64,000 bases of DNA from Wolbachia endosymbiont (group A) of Pogonocherus hispidulus (GCF_964028195.1 NZ_OZ034750.1:806001-870000); one strand, 5' to 3'. Numbered from the stretch's first letter, positions 46,588-56,700 are shown. Notes: generated from the letters alone by a model not told the origin. Translations and numbers: made by a program.

Positions 46588-47958
46588 TTAGCTATTTAAT
46601 AAAAAAATCGTAGCTAAACCAAGAAATATAAAAGCTGAGAGAATATCAGTTGTTGCCGATGTTAGGATTGAAGAAGAAACGGCAGGGTCAGACTTTAAAC
46701 GGTGAAGCATTATAGGAATGAAAGTTCCGATAAACGTTGCAATAATTGACATCATAATCATGGAGACCACAAAAATCATCTCCACTTTGAAGCTGTGAAA
46801 CCTTATTGCTAACACTACTAATGAAATAGTAGATAAGATCACCCCGTTTATAAGACCTATTAAAAATTCTTTCATCAGTACTCTTTTTGCATTTTGCTCA
46901 GTTAGATATTTTGTTGCGATTGCCCGGATGGTTAGCGTTACTGTTTGGGATCCTGCATTTCCGCTCATTGATGCAATTATCGGCATGATTATTGGCAGTA
47001 CTATAAAACTTTTTATTACATCATCGAAAAAGCCAACTACTATGGAACACATTGTTGCAGCTAAGAGGTTAAACAGTAACCAAGGTAGCCTTTTAATTAT
47101 AGTTTTATGTATAGGGGCATTTATATCGGCTTTAGAAGATACACCGCTTATTTTGAGTACATCCTCTTCTGTTTCTTGTTGAACAACTTTTATCACATCT
47201 TCAATTAAGATCACACCAATAATTTTACCATTCTTATTTACTACCGGAGCTGATAATAGAGAGTAATCTTTAAATATTCTTGCTACTTCCTCTTGGTCTA
47301 CTCCAGTTTTAATGATTTTTATGTCAGGATCCATTATCTCTTTTATTATTGTGTCTCCTGAGTGAGATATTACCTTATTTAAATTAACACTGCCTATAGG
47401 CTCTAATTTTGAGTTGATAATGAATATCTGGTGAAATTTTTCTGGTATTTTTTTATAGTTGCACACAAATTCTGTCAGTTGATTTATTGTCCAATAATAT
47501 GGAGCTATAACCATATCTTTATGTATTAACCTCCCTGCACTTTCTTCTGGATATGATAGCAACTCCTCTACCGATTTCTGAGTTTTGCTGGGCAAATAGT
47601 AAAGTATATTTTCTACAGACTTTCTATCTAAATCTTTCACTATGGTTACTATATCTTCTACATCAAGGAGCATTAGTAACTTTGCTGTATTTTCTATTCC
47701 CAATGTTTCTATGATCTCTATTTGTAAAGCTGGCACTACATGCACTAGGGCATCACTTAACAAATGTTGATCAAGGATATTAACTAATTTCTCCCTGTGA
47801 TCACTGATTGAAGTAGATAAAAAATAAGCTAACTGAACACTGTCTATCGTTTTTACAATATTACGAACATTTTCTAGCTCCTCGTTATCAAGTGACTCTA
47901 TTAAGTCATCAATAGCCTTTTTTTCTAAACCATAATGAGAACTTATTTTAATATTCAT
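46588..47958 (-). CDS. mgtE: Magnesium transporter MgtE
   Basis: The N-terminal helical superfamily domain (about 1-130) is followed by two CBS domains (about 135-255; KEIMDPDIKIIKTG and VVNKNGKIIGVILIEDV). A five-helix channel domain follows (about 285-455), with PIIMPIIASMSGNAGSQTVT and LLNS at the end. CBS and N domains sense intracellular magnesium and close the channel. It stands alone between repeats and prfB. Confidence 0.95.
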   Translation of the reverse strand: MNIKISSHYGLEKKAIDDLIESLDNEELENVRNIVKTIDSVQLAYFLSTSISDHREKLVNILDQHLLSDALVHVVPALQIEIIETLGIENTAKLLMLLDVEDIVTIVKDLDRKSVENILYYLPSKTQKSVEELLSYPEESAGRLIHKDMVIAPYYWTINQLTEFVCNYKKIPEKFHQIFIINSKLEPIGSVNLNKVISHSGDTIIKEIMDPDIKIIKTGVDQEEVARIFKDYSLLSAPVVNKNGKIIGVILIEDVIKVVQQETEEDVLKISGVSSKADINAPIHKTIIKRLPWLLFNLLAATMCSIVVGFFDDVIKSFIVLPIIMPIIASMSGNAGSQTVTLTIRAIATKYLTEQNAKRVLMKEFLIGLINGVILSTISLVVLAIRFHSFKVEMIFVVSMIMMSIIATFIGTFIPIMLHRLKSDPAVSSSILTSATTDILSAFIFLGLATIFLLNS

Positions 47959-48112
47959 TACTTTACCTTATTTTTTAATAAATATACGAGCTTGATTCCG
48001 TTGAACATTAAAGTATAATAAGATTATTTCAAATTAACTACTATATGGTTAAATTTCTATTTTGTTTGCTGTTATTGTTAGTAATAGTAAATATATTAAA
48101 ATCTAAAGTATA

Positions 48113-49217
48113 ATGAAAACTTATTCAGAAATTCTCGAACACTTTCAAAGCTTAAATAAAAGTATTTCTCTTATCAGGAGGTGTCTTTGACATAGAAAAA
48201 TTAAAGTTGCGTCTTGAAGAGCTGGATTCCCAAGCGTCGAATGATAGTCTGTGGCAAGACAACCAAAAGGCACAAGAAATTTTAAAAGAACGTTCTAAAA
48301 TTAAGAATGACGTGGAGTCGTTTTTAAAGCTGGAAAGCGATTACAACGATGCCATTAGCTTAATGAAGTCTGCTATTGATGAGAATGATGAAGAATTTTT
48401 CTCTGAAGTTGAAAGTGAATTAGCTAAGCTAGAGAAATTAATCAAGTGTAAAGAAACAGAATCCTTATTTACTGGTGAAGCAGATAATAATGACTGCTTT
48501 TTAGAAATCCACTCAGGAGCTGGCGGAACCGAGAGCAATGATTGGGCTGAAATGCTGATGCGCATGTATGTAAGGTGGGCAGAAATTTATCACAACTTTA
48601 AAGTCGAAGTTGTAGAAAAATTAGAAGGAGAGTCGGTTGGTATAAAATCTGCAATGATAAAAATCGTTGGAGAAAAAGCTTACGGGTGGGCAAAAAGTGA
48701 AAGTGGAATTCACAGGCTGGTTAGAATATCGCCATTTGATGCAAATGGTAAACGTCATACCAGTTTTGCAAGTGTAGGAGTAACTCCAGTGATAGAAGAT
48801 TCAATTGATATTGCTGTGGATGAAAAGGATCTAAAGATCGACACCTACCGTGCTTCCGGAGCAGGCGGTCAGCATGTGAACAAGACTGAAAGTGCGGTAC
48901 GCATTACGCATATTCCAACTGGTGTTGTAGTTCAATGCCAAAATGGTCGTTCTCAACACAGAAATAAAGATGAGGCATTGAAATTACTTAAAGGACGTTT
49001 GTACCAAATTGAACTGGAAAAAAAAGAACAAAAGATGGCTGAAGAATATGGTAAAAAATGCGATATAGGCTGGGGTAATCAGATCAGATCGTACGTTATG
49101 CATCCATATCAAATGGTGAAGGATTTAAGAACCGGACATGAAGTGGGTAATATAAATTCTGTTTTTGATGGTAATATAGATTGTTTCATAGTTAGCGTAC
49201 TTACTAATCAAAATTAA
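48113..49217 (+). CDS. prfB: Peptide chain release factor 2 with programmed +1 frameshift
   Basis: RF2 reads UAA and UGA. ATG 48113 opens MKTYSEILEHFQSLNKSISL, then reaches AGGAGG TGT CTT TGA C: an internal Shine-Dalgarno (48176-48181), CTT at 48185-48187 and TGA at 48188-48190. A +1 shift at CTT gives ...CLDIEKLKLRLEEL and the main frame to 49217. This is the classical RF2 autoregulation site: low RF2 favours the shift. The GGQ motif is in RASGAGGQHVNKTESAVRIT near residue 240. The coding path is 48113-48187 joined to 48189-49217. Confidence 0.97.
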
Positions 49218-49222
49218 GTGGG

Positions 49223-49251
49223 TTGACTTTCTTGCCATAATATATGATAAT
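49223..49251 (+). promoter_or_regulatory. Promoter of the second ankyrin gene
   Basis: TTGACT at 49223-49228 and GATAAT at 49246-49251 are 17 bp apart. This is the same promoter as at 16628-16655, including the downstream TTAAA. Confidence 0.6.
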
Positions 49252-49280
49252 TAAAATATTGTTAAAGTAGGAGTAAAGTT

Positions 49281-50771
49281 ATGACAATTAAACACGAGTA
49301 GTGGGAAAGAATGCTAAGTGCAATTGATGCTGACAAAAATTTAAGTAAAGATAACGTAATTGGGAAGATAAAAGAGAAATTATCACAATATTCAGATGAA
49401 TATAAAGAGTGGGAAGGAGCTGGTTTTGGTGTAAACCACTTATTTGCAGTAGAATATGGATTATTGCATTTAGCTATCCACAATAATTTAGAAAATGTGG
49501 TGAATGCTCTATTGGGAGTAGAAGGAATCAATGCTAATGCAAAAAATGGATATGGAGACACTCCTTTATGTAAGGCTGCTCGCCGTGGCTGCACTAAAAC
49601 AATAAGAGCTCTAATAGACAACGGAGCAGATGTTAATGAAAAAGATAATCATGAATGTACTCCTTTGCATTTGGCTTGTGAAAATGGTCAAACAGAAGTA
49701 GTAAATCTCCTATTGAAAAGAGAAGATATAGATGTTAATGCAATAAGTAAAGATGGGTATACTCCTTTACATTTGGCTACTGAAAAAGGTTACATAGAGA
49801 TAGTAAAAACTCTAATAGAAGGAGAAGGAGATGTCAAAGCGGTAGATAAATATAGGAATACTCCTTTACATTTGGCTGCTAAAAAAGGTCGCATAGAGAT
49901 AGTAAAAACTCTAATAGAAGCAGGAGCAAATGTTGATGCAATAGATAGAGATGGACGCACTTCCTTACATTTGGCTATTCAATATGGTTGTAAAGAAACA
50001 GTAAAAACTCTAATAGGAGCAGGAGCAAATGTTAATGCAGCAGATGAAGATAAACGCACTCCCTTGCATATAGCTACTCAATTTTGCCGTAAAGAGATAG
50101 TAAAAATTCTAGTAGAAGCAAGAGCAAATGTTAATGCAGCAGATAAATATGGATGTACTCCTTTACATTTTGCTGAAGATGCAGAGACAGTAAAAACTCT
50201 AATAGGAGCGGGAGCAAATGTTAACGCATTAGATAAAGATAAACGCACTCCCTTGCATAATGCCAAGAATGAAGAGACAGCAAAAGCTCTAATAGGAGCA
50301 GGAGCAAAGGTTAATGCAGTAGATAAAGATAAATGCACTCCCTTACATATGGCTGCTCGACGTGGTTGCAAAGAGGTAATTGAGACTTTAATAGGCAAAA
50401 GAGCAGATCTTTTGTCAAAGAATAATGATAATAAAATTCCGAGCGATTTTGACAAAAATCATTATATAGTTCGGCATGTGAATTTTCTTTTATCTGAAGA
50501 AAGAATGAAACGACATGACCAACAGGGTAAAATATCTCTTGTTGCTTTCAGTTTAACAATATTGTTTGGTACTGCTATAACGATAACACTTTTTGCAACT
50601 GGAACAATTACAGCTGGGCTATATCCTGTAATAGGAGCAGTAGTTACAGTTGTAGCAGCAGCATTAGCGGTAGTTTATACTACAGTTAGAATGTTAGAAC
50701 CTAGTACTAAAATGGATGAAACGAAAGAAGCGCAAAACGTAAATGGGAATGTGCAGGAAGTATTTCCTTAA
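49281..50771 (+). pseudogene. Ankyrin-repeat membrane protein with TAG at codon 7
   Basis: ATG 49281, preceded by TAGGAG, opens MTIKHE, then TAG (49299-49301), then WERMLSAIDADKNLSKDN and onward to 50771. The paralogue at 16674 has CAG at the matching codon (KQWERILS), so this is a C-to-T change. Restart at ATG 49311 would give 486 residues that lack only ten N-terminal residues. The product has about ten ankyrin repeats (residues ~40-375, GYTPLHLATEKGYIEIVKTL type). Two hydrophobic segments (ISLVAFSLTILFGTAITITL and VIGAVVTVVAAALAVVY) and a tail with EPSTKMDETK follow. It may still be expressed by restart or readthrough. Confidence 0.85.
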
Positions 50772-50794
50772 TATAATTCCAATTGTGGGATCTC

Positions 50795-51139
50795 TTATTC
50801 CATTTTATCAACAGTTTGTTTTGCAGTATCAAACAATTTTAATCCTATAATCCCGAATGTAACTAAAATAAAGCATATTACTTCGAATAAATTAACTGGT
50901 TCATTAAATAGGTAAACTCCAAGTATTGAAGCTCCTATAGCGCCCACTCCAGTCCAAATTGCATAGCATACTCCGATAGGTATAGAACGTATAGCGAGCG
51001 AAAGTAAATACGTACTAAGAGCCATGGAGAATATGCTAATTATTGATGGTACGAGATGAGTAAATCCACAACTATGCTTAAGTGTTATGACCCAGAACAC
51101 TTCAATTAGTGAAGCTAAGAGTAAATATATCCAATTCAT
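50795..51139 (-). CDS. Small multidrug resistance (SMR) family transporter, subunit 1
   Basis: The 114-residue product has four membrane helices: MNWIYLLLASLIEVFWVITL, then LVPSIISIFSMALSTYLLSL, IPIGVCYAIWTGVGAIGASI and VNLFEVICFILVTFGIIG. Glu13 in helix 1 is the universal proton/substrate residue. It lies 16 bp from a second SMR gene. Pairs like this often form heterodimers (EbrAB or YkkCD type); the AIWTGVGAIG stretch places it in the EmrE/SugE group. Confidence 0.92.
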   Translation of the reverse strand: MNWIYLLLASLIEVFWVITLKHSCGFTHLVPSIISIFSMALSTYLLSLAIRSIPIGVCYAIWTGVGAIGASILGVYLFNEPVNLFEVICFILVTFGIIGLKLFDTAKQTVDKME

Positions 51140-51155
51140 GCATAAATTTTCAGGT

Positions 51156-51470
51156 TTAAGTAGAGAGCTTTAGCCCTATGGTTCCTATTACAATTAAAAT
51201 GATACATAAAACTTGAGATAAATTAATATTCTCTGTGAAAGCGGTTGCACCAATTATAGTTATTCCAATTGTGCATATTCCAGAGGAAACTGCATAGCAT
51301 ACTCTAATAGGTAGAAAGCATGCTGCAAGAGATAAAAAGTAAATGCTAATGATCATAATTACTAATGTTGCAATCGAAGGCACAACTTTAGTAAAACTGT
51401 TACTAAACTTTAGCGTTACAGCCCACAGTATCTCTAGGATACTAGACAGCAACAAATATAACCAGCACAT
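51156..51470 (-). CDS. Small multidrug resistance (SMR) family transporter, subunit 2
   Basis: The 104-residue product has four helices and the helix-1 Glu (MCWLYLLLSSILEILWAVTL). It differs from its neighbour in helix 3 (LPIRVCYAVSSGICTIGITI), where the usual aromatic residue of AIWTG is Ser. This supports division of labour between two subunits. It is transcribed first of the pair. Confidence 0.92.
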   Translation of the reverse strand: MCWLYLLLSSILEILWAVTLKFSNSFTKVVPSIATLVIMIISIYFLSLAACFLPIRVCYAVSSGICTIGITIIGATAFTENINLSQVLCIILIVIGTIGLKLST

Positions 51471-51569
51471 TTTCGTAACATTTCAATCTTGTATTGTAAC
51501 AGAAATTGTTAGTTAAAACTACACTAAAGTGCAATAGATCTCTCTTTCGAAATTACTTTAATATCAAAC

Positions 51570-52676
51570 TTAAAACAACATTCTAAAAAACTTTTCTACG
51601 AAATTCAATTCCTGCACGTCATTTGCTGCATAAAGAGGTGTAGTTTGTTGCTCAATACCTGGTATTTCTACAAAAATTTTGCCCACTTCTTGACCTTTTT
51701 TAATGGGTGCAGGTATCATATCTTTATATTCAATACGCACCTTAATTTGGTCATGCAATTTGCGGTTGTAAGTTATGGTAACATCGTTTGCAACTGTAAT
51801 AGGCACTTTTTTATCTTTTCCATAGAGAACATTTACTTCCTCAACTACACTGTCTTTAACGAATATTTTCTTAGTATTAAAATGATTTAAGGAGTATTGT
51901 ATCAGTCTTTTTGCTTCTTCTATTCGCTCTTTCTCAGTGTTTAAACCATTTACGACAGCAAAAATTCTCCTATCATTTCGTTTTGCAGATGCTACAATGC
52001 CGTAACCACCAGCATTTGTATAACCGGTTTTTAAACCGTCAACCCCAATGTCGTGAAAAAGTAGAAAATTTTTATTCTTTTGTGCAATTTCATTATATGT
52101 CAAATATTGTTCAGAAAATAAATCATAATATTCAGGAAAATCAGTGAAAATCCTTTTTGCCAGCATTACCAAGTCTTTTGCGCTCATAAAATGATCTCCA
52201 TCTGGCCACCCGCTTGAGTTGACAAAATGACTGTCATTCAGGTTCAAATTTTGTGCAACTTCATTCATTTCAGCCACAAAATTCTCTTCTGATCCTGCAA
52301 TACCCTCGGCTAGTGTTATGCAGGCATCATTACCTGAGACTATTGTAATTCCTTCAAGTAATTCCCTTACCGTAACGGATTGACCTTCTTTCAAAAACAT
52401 AGAAGAGCCTTTTCTTTCCCACGCTTTTCTGCTTACTCGAAATTTATCCTCCATGTTTATTATTCCAGCTTTTAGATAATCGAAGGCTATATATAAAGTC
52501 ATTAACTTGCTCATTGAAGATGGGGCCATTTTTTCATCGGAATTATGGTCAAAAATGAACGAGTCTGAAGCTAAATCTAAGACTACTGCTTGCTTTGCTT
52601 TGGTTCTAAACTGGTATGAGTATGAAGAAAAAGGAAGTATAAAAACTAATAGCAAAATTACCAATCTGCTTAACAT
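51570..52676 (-). CDS. dacC: D-alanyl-D-alanine carboxypeptidase (PBP5/6 family)
   Basis: The enzyme trims the terminal D-Ala of peptidoglycan stem peptides in the periplasm. I start at ATG 52676 (MLSRLVILLLVFILPFSSYS), which gives a clean signal peptide; 52703 is the first ATG. Active-site motifs: SxxK in APSSMSKLMTLYIAF, SxN in ITIVSGNDACITLAEGIAG, and KTG in GVDGLKTGYTNAGGYG. A C-terminal beta domain and an amphipathic tail for membrane attachment follow. Wolbachia keeps a minimal cell-wall pathway in which such an enzyme fits. The exact paralogue (dacA/C/F) is uncertain. Confidence 0.92.
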   Translation of the reverse strand: MLSRLVILLLVFILPFSSYSYQFRTKAKQAVVLDLASDSFIFDHNSDEKMAPSSMSKLMTLYIAFDYLKAGIINMEDKFRVSRKAWERKGSSMFLKEGQSVTVRELLEGITIVSGNDACITLAEGIAGSEENFVAEMNEVAQNLNLNDSHFVNSSGWPDGDHFMSAKDLVMLAKRIFTDFPEYYDLFSEQYLTYNEIAQKNKNFLLFHDIGVDGLKTGYTNAGGYGIVASAKRNDRRIFAVVNGLNTEKERIEEAKRLIQYSLNHFNTKKIFVKDSVVEEVNVLYGKDKKVPITVANDVTITYNRKLHDQIKVRIEYKDMIPAPIKKGQEVGKIFVEIPGIEQQTTPLYAANDVQELNFVEKFFRMLF

Positions 52677-52759
52677 ATCTATAATTTTAAATTTACAGTG
52701 CACTAATTAATAGTATAATTTTACAGGGGCATTTCAATAGATCTCTTGCATAAAAATTC

Positions 52760-53210
52760 CTTGACAAACTCCGCCAGCCCCCTTATCATGAAACTGAAGC
52801 TATTTATTTATCTTCTCTGTACAGATTAAATGACAAAAAAACTCACGTATCTGGCGTCTCATGTTTAATTTTTTGCACTATGTGCACCTTATGTCTTTAT
52901 AAAATTTCTACCTACATAAGCTGAAACGCGCTTATAAAGCGTTTAAAACATAAAAAAACGCCAACTTAAAAAATGGATAGTGAATAACTAGCTACCCTAG
53001 GGTTTCTTTTGCCTTTTTTTCTGTTTAGTAAATTTCTTAAGCATTTATGACTAAAGGTTAGTTGCATTAAAAAGCAGCTAAATCGCGGTTATTAAGTGTT
53101 TAGAATAAAAAAACGCCATACTTGAAAGTATAATGTAAGTAATTAGCCAACCACGGGGCTTCTTTTGCCTTTTTTTTCGTTTGGTAAATTTCTTAATGTT
53201 TGTGGCTAAA
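52760..53210 (+). repeat. Dispersed ~440-bp repeat, copy C (plus orientation; intergenic 52677-53750)
   Basis: It has the same parts in the same order as copies A and B, including TTTTTTGCACTATGTGCACC, the AAACGCGCTTATAAAGCGTTT hairpin (6-bp stem) at about 52923, two CTTTTGCCTTTTTTTC sub-repeats and the end GTTTGTGGCTAAA. It is the best-preserved copy of the hairpin. Confidence 0.75.
52761..52789 (+). promoter_or_regulatory. Consensus sigma-70 promoter at the head of repeat copy C
   Basis: TTGACA at 52761-52766 and TATCAT at 52784-52789 are 17 bp apart, with the same spacer as copy B. Confidence 0.65.
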
Positions 53211-53214
53211 CGAC

Positions 53215-53333
53215 AACCGTCATCCCGCTACTTGTTAGCGGCTGAGATACCGCGGCGGTATGACGGTTCGCGGCGGGATGACGATAACCTCGTCATCCCG
53301 CTGCTTGTTAGCGGGATCTGCTGAGATACCGCG
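53215..53333. repeat. Palindrome array left of MITE copy 3
   Basis: Two CCCGCTACTTGTTAGCGGG-type palindromes alternate with CCGCGGCGGTATGACGG and GGTTCGCGGCGGGATGACGA, the same composite unit as in 39255-39610. Confidence 0.75.
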
Positions 53334-53597
53334 AATGAATTCACAACTGTACGAACGTTGTAGTTTGGGCCACCAGTGGGGTGTCATCCCAGTGCCCAGA
53401 CACTGGGATCCAGGAATTTTATTAAGTTGGCAAGCATAAAAATAGCTGTTTTATGTTAAAACACAACGTTTTAATGATTATGGAAAGGCTGGATCCCAGT
53501 GTCAAGCACTGGAATGACAAGAAGAGGGTACTTGGATAAGAGGCATTGCCCTTCTGGTAGGCCCAAATCGCAATGTTCGTACAGTTATGGAATGAAT
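53334..53597. mobile_element. MITE-like element, copy 3, with 7-bp target duplication
   Basis: The element at 53341-53590 is flanked by AATGAAT (53334-53340 and 53591-53597). Its ends are TCACAACTGTACGAACGTTG and CAATGTTCGTACAGTTATGG. Inside are two GTCATCCCAGTGC palindromes around the CCAGGAATTTTATTAAGTTG core. The target is CCGCGAATGAATTGCGG, the same palindrome loop as the other two copies. Confidence 0.75.
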
Positions 53598-53750
53598 TGC
53601 GGTATGACGTAGAGCTCGCGTTAGCTACTTTCATGACACCATTTGCTGTCTTTAAAAATGAATGTTCTTACAATTGTACGTCATGTGCTTTATTAAACAT
53701 TTTACTTAAAAATCTAATTTCTTATTATACAAAAGATAAGCAATTCATTA

Positions 53751-54287
53751 ATGATGAAAGATTACAAAAAGGGGCATAGAAAGCGCCTAAGAGAGAAAAT
53801 TATTTTAGATAATGGACAATCATTACTTGATTATGAAGTTTTAGAGCACATTTTATATTCAGCATACAGTAGAATTGATGTGAAACCGATAGCAAAGAGT
53901 TTGATAGAAAATTTTGGCAGTTTGAATAAAGTTTTTAATGCTGACCTGGAAGCACTGCAAAATGTTGATGGTGTCAGCAATGCAGCAATATCTGCCATCT
54001 TTTGTGTGAAACAAGCCTTTGTTCGTTCTGCAAGAGAAGAAATAAAAGACCTGCCTATAATCGATAACTGGGAAAAATTGCTTGATTATTTAAGAATAAG
54101 CATAGGAAGCCTCAATAAGGAAAATTTTCGCGTCATCTACATGAATAAAAAGTATCGTCTAATAGCGGAAGACCTGCAAAACGTTGGTACAGTAGATCAA
54201 ACTCCTCTTTATATCAGAGAGATCATCAAGCGCGCGCTTTTGATTGGCTCAACGTCCATTGTAATATCTCACGATCAACCACCTTAA
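53751..54287 (+). pseudogene. radC: radC, 5' part, split by a serine-recombinase element
   Basis: The frame from ATG 53751 encodes the N-terminal helix-hairpin-helix region (FGSLNKVFNADLEALQNVDG) and most of the JAMM/MPN domain (REIIKRALLIGSTSIVISHD). It then ends QPP-stop in element sequence. The missing end is at 56728-56880. Joining at ATCA (54274-54277 with 56726-56729) gives SHDHPSGDTQPSNSD, a complete JAMM motif (His-x-His-x7-Ser-x2-Asp), and a 225-residue RadC. RadC's cellular role is still debated; it is often linked to DNA repair and mobile DNA. Confidence 0.93.
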
Positions 54288-54606
54288 TACCCCATTCAAC
54301 AACCAAAAAGAGATTACAGTTACAGATCCAACTCATCCGCTATTTGGCAGAACTTTTCCTATATCCTTTATCAGTTCAAGAGCCCATTGTAGTAGTAATG
54401 TATTTGTTATTCATCGTAATAACATAATTCTGCGTATCCCGTTTCTTGCTACCAACTTAGCCAGTAAGCAAGATTTTCTCACAAGTAAATTAACATGGGA
54501 TTCATTATACGAATTTGTTTCTTTAGCAAAGGAGTATAAATTATGCCATGTAAACCAAATAGAGTGTGGAAAAAAATGCCGCAATGTCTCAAATCAGAAA
54601 TTTTAG
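54274..54606 (+). CDS. DUF5372-like ORF, body only (start codon lies at the other end of the element)
   Basis: The open frame has no ATG, GTG or TTG before its conserved part. It encodes INHLNTPFNNQKEITVTDPT, then HPLFGRTFPISFISSRAHC and VFVIHRNNIILRIPFLATNL, and stops at 54606. TVTDPTHPLFGRTF resembles the opening of DUF5372 proteins, which I recall as companions of such recombinases. In the circular form the ATG at 56711 would join in frame (MYNRT + INHLN...), giving 115 residues. In the integrated form it should not be translated efficiently. The function is unknown. Confidence 0.75.
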   Translation: MNHLNTPFNNQKEITVTDPTHPLFGRTFPISFISSRAHCSSNVFVIHRNNIILRIPFLATNLASKQDFLTSKLTWDSLYEFVSLAKEYKLCHVNQIECGKKCRNVSNQKF

Positions 54607-54779
54607 AAAACATATTATTAGTGTCCAAAGAGGTCATCCATGAATACATCAGAGCTAATTACAGCACAACATTTAACACGCGAAGCGATAATTTACATAA
54701 GACAATCAACACCTCATCAAGCACTGAGCAATCAAGAAAGTTTGGAGTTACAGTATGCGCTGAAACAAAGAGCTATTGA
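54543..54779 (+). CDS. Small second ORF of the recombinase operon
   Basis: ATG 54543, preceded by AAGGAG, opens MPCKPNRVWKKMPQCLKSEI, then LENILLVSKEVIHEYIRA. It overlaps the end of the DUF5372-like ORF by 64 bp and the recombinase start (54640) by about 140 bp. Three overlapping genes in this order suggest translational coupling. The N-terminal 35-40 residues look protein-like; the tail overlapping the recombinase may be incidental. Confidence 0.5.
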   Translation: MPCKPNRVWKKMPQCLKSEILENILLVSKEVIHEYIRANYSTTFNTRSDNLHKTINTSSSTEQSRKFGVTVCAETKSY

Positions 54780-56700
54780 TCTTGGGTGGAAAGCTGATAA
54801 TATTGTTGTTATTGATAATGATCTCGGCTTAACAGGTGCTAGTGCTGAAAAGCGTGAAGGGTATAAAGAGATTCTCGCTAAAGTCACTTTATCAAAGGTA
54901 GGGATTATCCTATCCTACGATGTGACTCGTTTGTCACGTAATTGTTCTGATTGGTATCCGTTATTGGATATATGTGGCTATAAACAGTGTTTGATAGCTG
55001 ATCGGGATGGTGTGTATGACCCTGGTACTATTAATGGTCGGTTGTTACTTGGTCTGAAAGGACAGCTTGCTGAAATGGAGTTATCTACTATAAGAGCCAG
55101 ACTAAATGCTGGACTAGTAAATAAGGCAACCAGAGGAGATTTAGCCTTATCTCTTCCAGTGGGTTTCGTTCGTAACATTGATGATTCCGTGAGTAAGGAT
55201 CCTAACCTTGAAGTTCAGCAGCATATTAAGCTTGTTTTTGACACTTTTCTAGAAAAACGAACAGCAGCACAAGTTGTAAGGTATTTTAACAATAACCAAC
55301 TTACCATTCCTAGGTATGACAATTTTAAAGAAGTGCATTGGAAAAAACCAACTTTTGACGCAATTATCTCAATGCTCAAAAACCCTGCTTATGCTGGAGC
55401 ATTTGCTTATGGTCGTTCTTGTACTACGCGTCACAAACTATCTTCTGCTAATAAAACAACAAAAAGACTACCAATGGAAGAATGGAAAGTTCTAATTAAA
55501 GATAAATACCCAGCTTACATAGATTGGGAAACCTTTACAAAGATTCAGATCATACTTAAAGATAATCATGCGGATTACCGTCGCTGTAGAACACGTGGAA
55601 TAGCTAGACCAGGTGCAGCATTATTACATGGAATAATCTATTGTGGAGAATGTGGACACAAAATGATAGTACAGTATAAAGGAGGAAATCATTATAAATG
55701 CAGTTACCAACATCAACGTGATCTTTCCCCTTCATGTCAGTTTTTACCTGCTGATATTATTGATAATGAAGTAATTCCTAAATTTTTTGCAGCACTTAGT
55801 CAAATTGAGCTAGATGCTTATACTAAGGCTATTAACTCGCAGCTACAATCTGAACAAGAAATTAATAAAGCTCATTTACAACAATTAGAACGCTTAAGAT
55901 ACCAAGTAAGATTGGCAGAACGACAATTTAATCAAGTTGATCCTGACAATCGTCTTGTAGCTGCAGAACTTGAAAGACGTTGGGAACAGGCATTGAATGA
56001 ACTCAAGCAAGCGGAAATTACATTTGAACGTCAGTATCCAAGTAAACCTACTCCTCAATTATCCGAGGAACTGAAAACAATATTTTTAGATGTAGGTAAG
56101 AAACTACCAGAAATTTGGCATAAGTCAGTTCTGTCACGTCAGCAAAGAAAATCTTTTGTTCGTTGTCTGATTGATAAGGTAGTAGCACACCGAATCATGC
56201 GTGATTGCTTGCAGATACGTATTGTATGGCATGGTAGAGAAACTACCACTTTCCATGCTCCTATTCCAGTAAGCTCCTTTCGTGCATTGACTACTGCAAC
56301 AGAAATGGAGCAATCGATAATAAAGTCAAGTAAAGAGGGTAAAACGGATATAGAAATTGCCAAGTACTTAGAAACACAAGGGTATCGTTCTCCCTCACAA
56401 TCAAAGAATATTGTTTTAGAAAATACAGTAAAAAATATTCGGTTAAAAAATAATATTATGCGAAAAAAGGAGCAATCACACCCCATTAAAGTGCCTGGCT
56501 ACCTTACTATTTCACAAGTTGCAAAAATCCTTGAAGTTTCCAGGCAGTGGCTTTACGATAGAATAAGGAGAGATAAAATAAAAATACAAAAAGACTATAG
56601 CAAAACCAGAGGCAAGTATTTATTTGAAGATAGACCAGAAACTGTTAGAACCCTTATGGATTTTAAAAATGGTAAACTCAACAACCCAAATTTTTTATAG
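54640..56700 (+). CDS. Large serine recombinase of the radC element
   Basis: The 686-residue product has the resolvase core with AIIYIRQSTPHQ (catalytic Ser23), LSYDVTRLSRNCSDWY near residue 95, and LKGQLAEMELSTIRARL near 140. The recombinase domain has MLKNPAYAGAFAYGRS near 250. The zinc ribbon (IIYCGECGHKMIV and YKCSYQH) is near 335-355. A coiled coil follows, and near 620 a C-terminal MerR-like helix-turn-helix (YLTISQVAKILEVSRQWLYD). The gene looks intact. Its stop codon overlaps the AGGAG that precedes the ATG at 56711, so translation could pass directly to the element's first gene in the circle. Confidence 0.93.
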   Translation: MNTSELITAQHLTREAIIYIRQSTPHQALSNQESLELQYALKQRAIDLGWKADNIVVIDNDLGLTGASAEKREGYKEILAKVTLSKVGIILSYDVTRLSRNCSDWYPLLDICGYKQCLIADRDGVYDPGTINGRLLLGLKGQLAEMELSTIRARLNAGLVNKATRGDLALSLPVGFVRNIDDSVSKDPNLEVQQHIKLVFDTFLEKRTAAQVVRYFNNNQLTIPRYDNFKEVHWKKPTFDAIISMLKNPAYAGAFAYGRSCTTRHKLSSANKTTKRLPMEEWKVLIKDKYPAYIDWETFTKIQIILKDNHADYRRCRTRGIARPGAALLHGIIYCGECGHKMIVQYKGGNHYKCSYQHQRDLSPSCQFLPADIIDNEVIPKFFAALSQIELDAYTKAINSQLQSEQEINKAHLQQLERLRYQVRLAERQFNQVDPDNRLVAAELERRWEQALNELKQAEITFERQYPSKPTPQLSEELKTIFLDVGKKLPEIWHKSVLSRQQRKSFVRCLIDKVVAHRIMRDCLQIRIVWHGRETTTFHAPIPVSSFRALTTATEMEQSIIKSSKEGKTDIEIAKYLETQGYRSPSQSKNIVLENTVKNIRLKNNIMRKKEQSHPIKVPGYLTISQVAKILEVSRQWLYDRIRRDKIKIQKDYSKTRGKYLFEDRPETVRTLMDFKNGKLNNPNFL

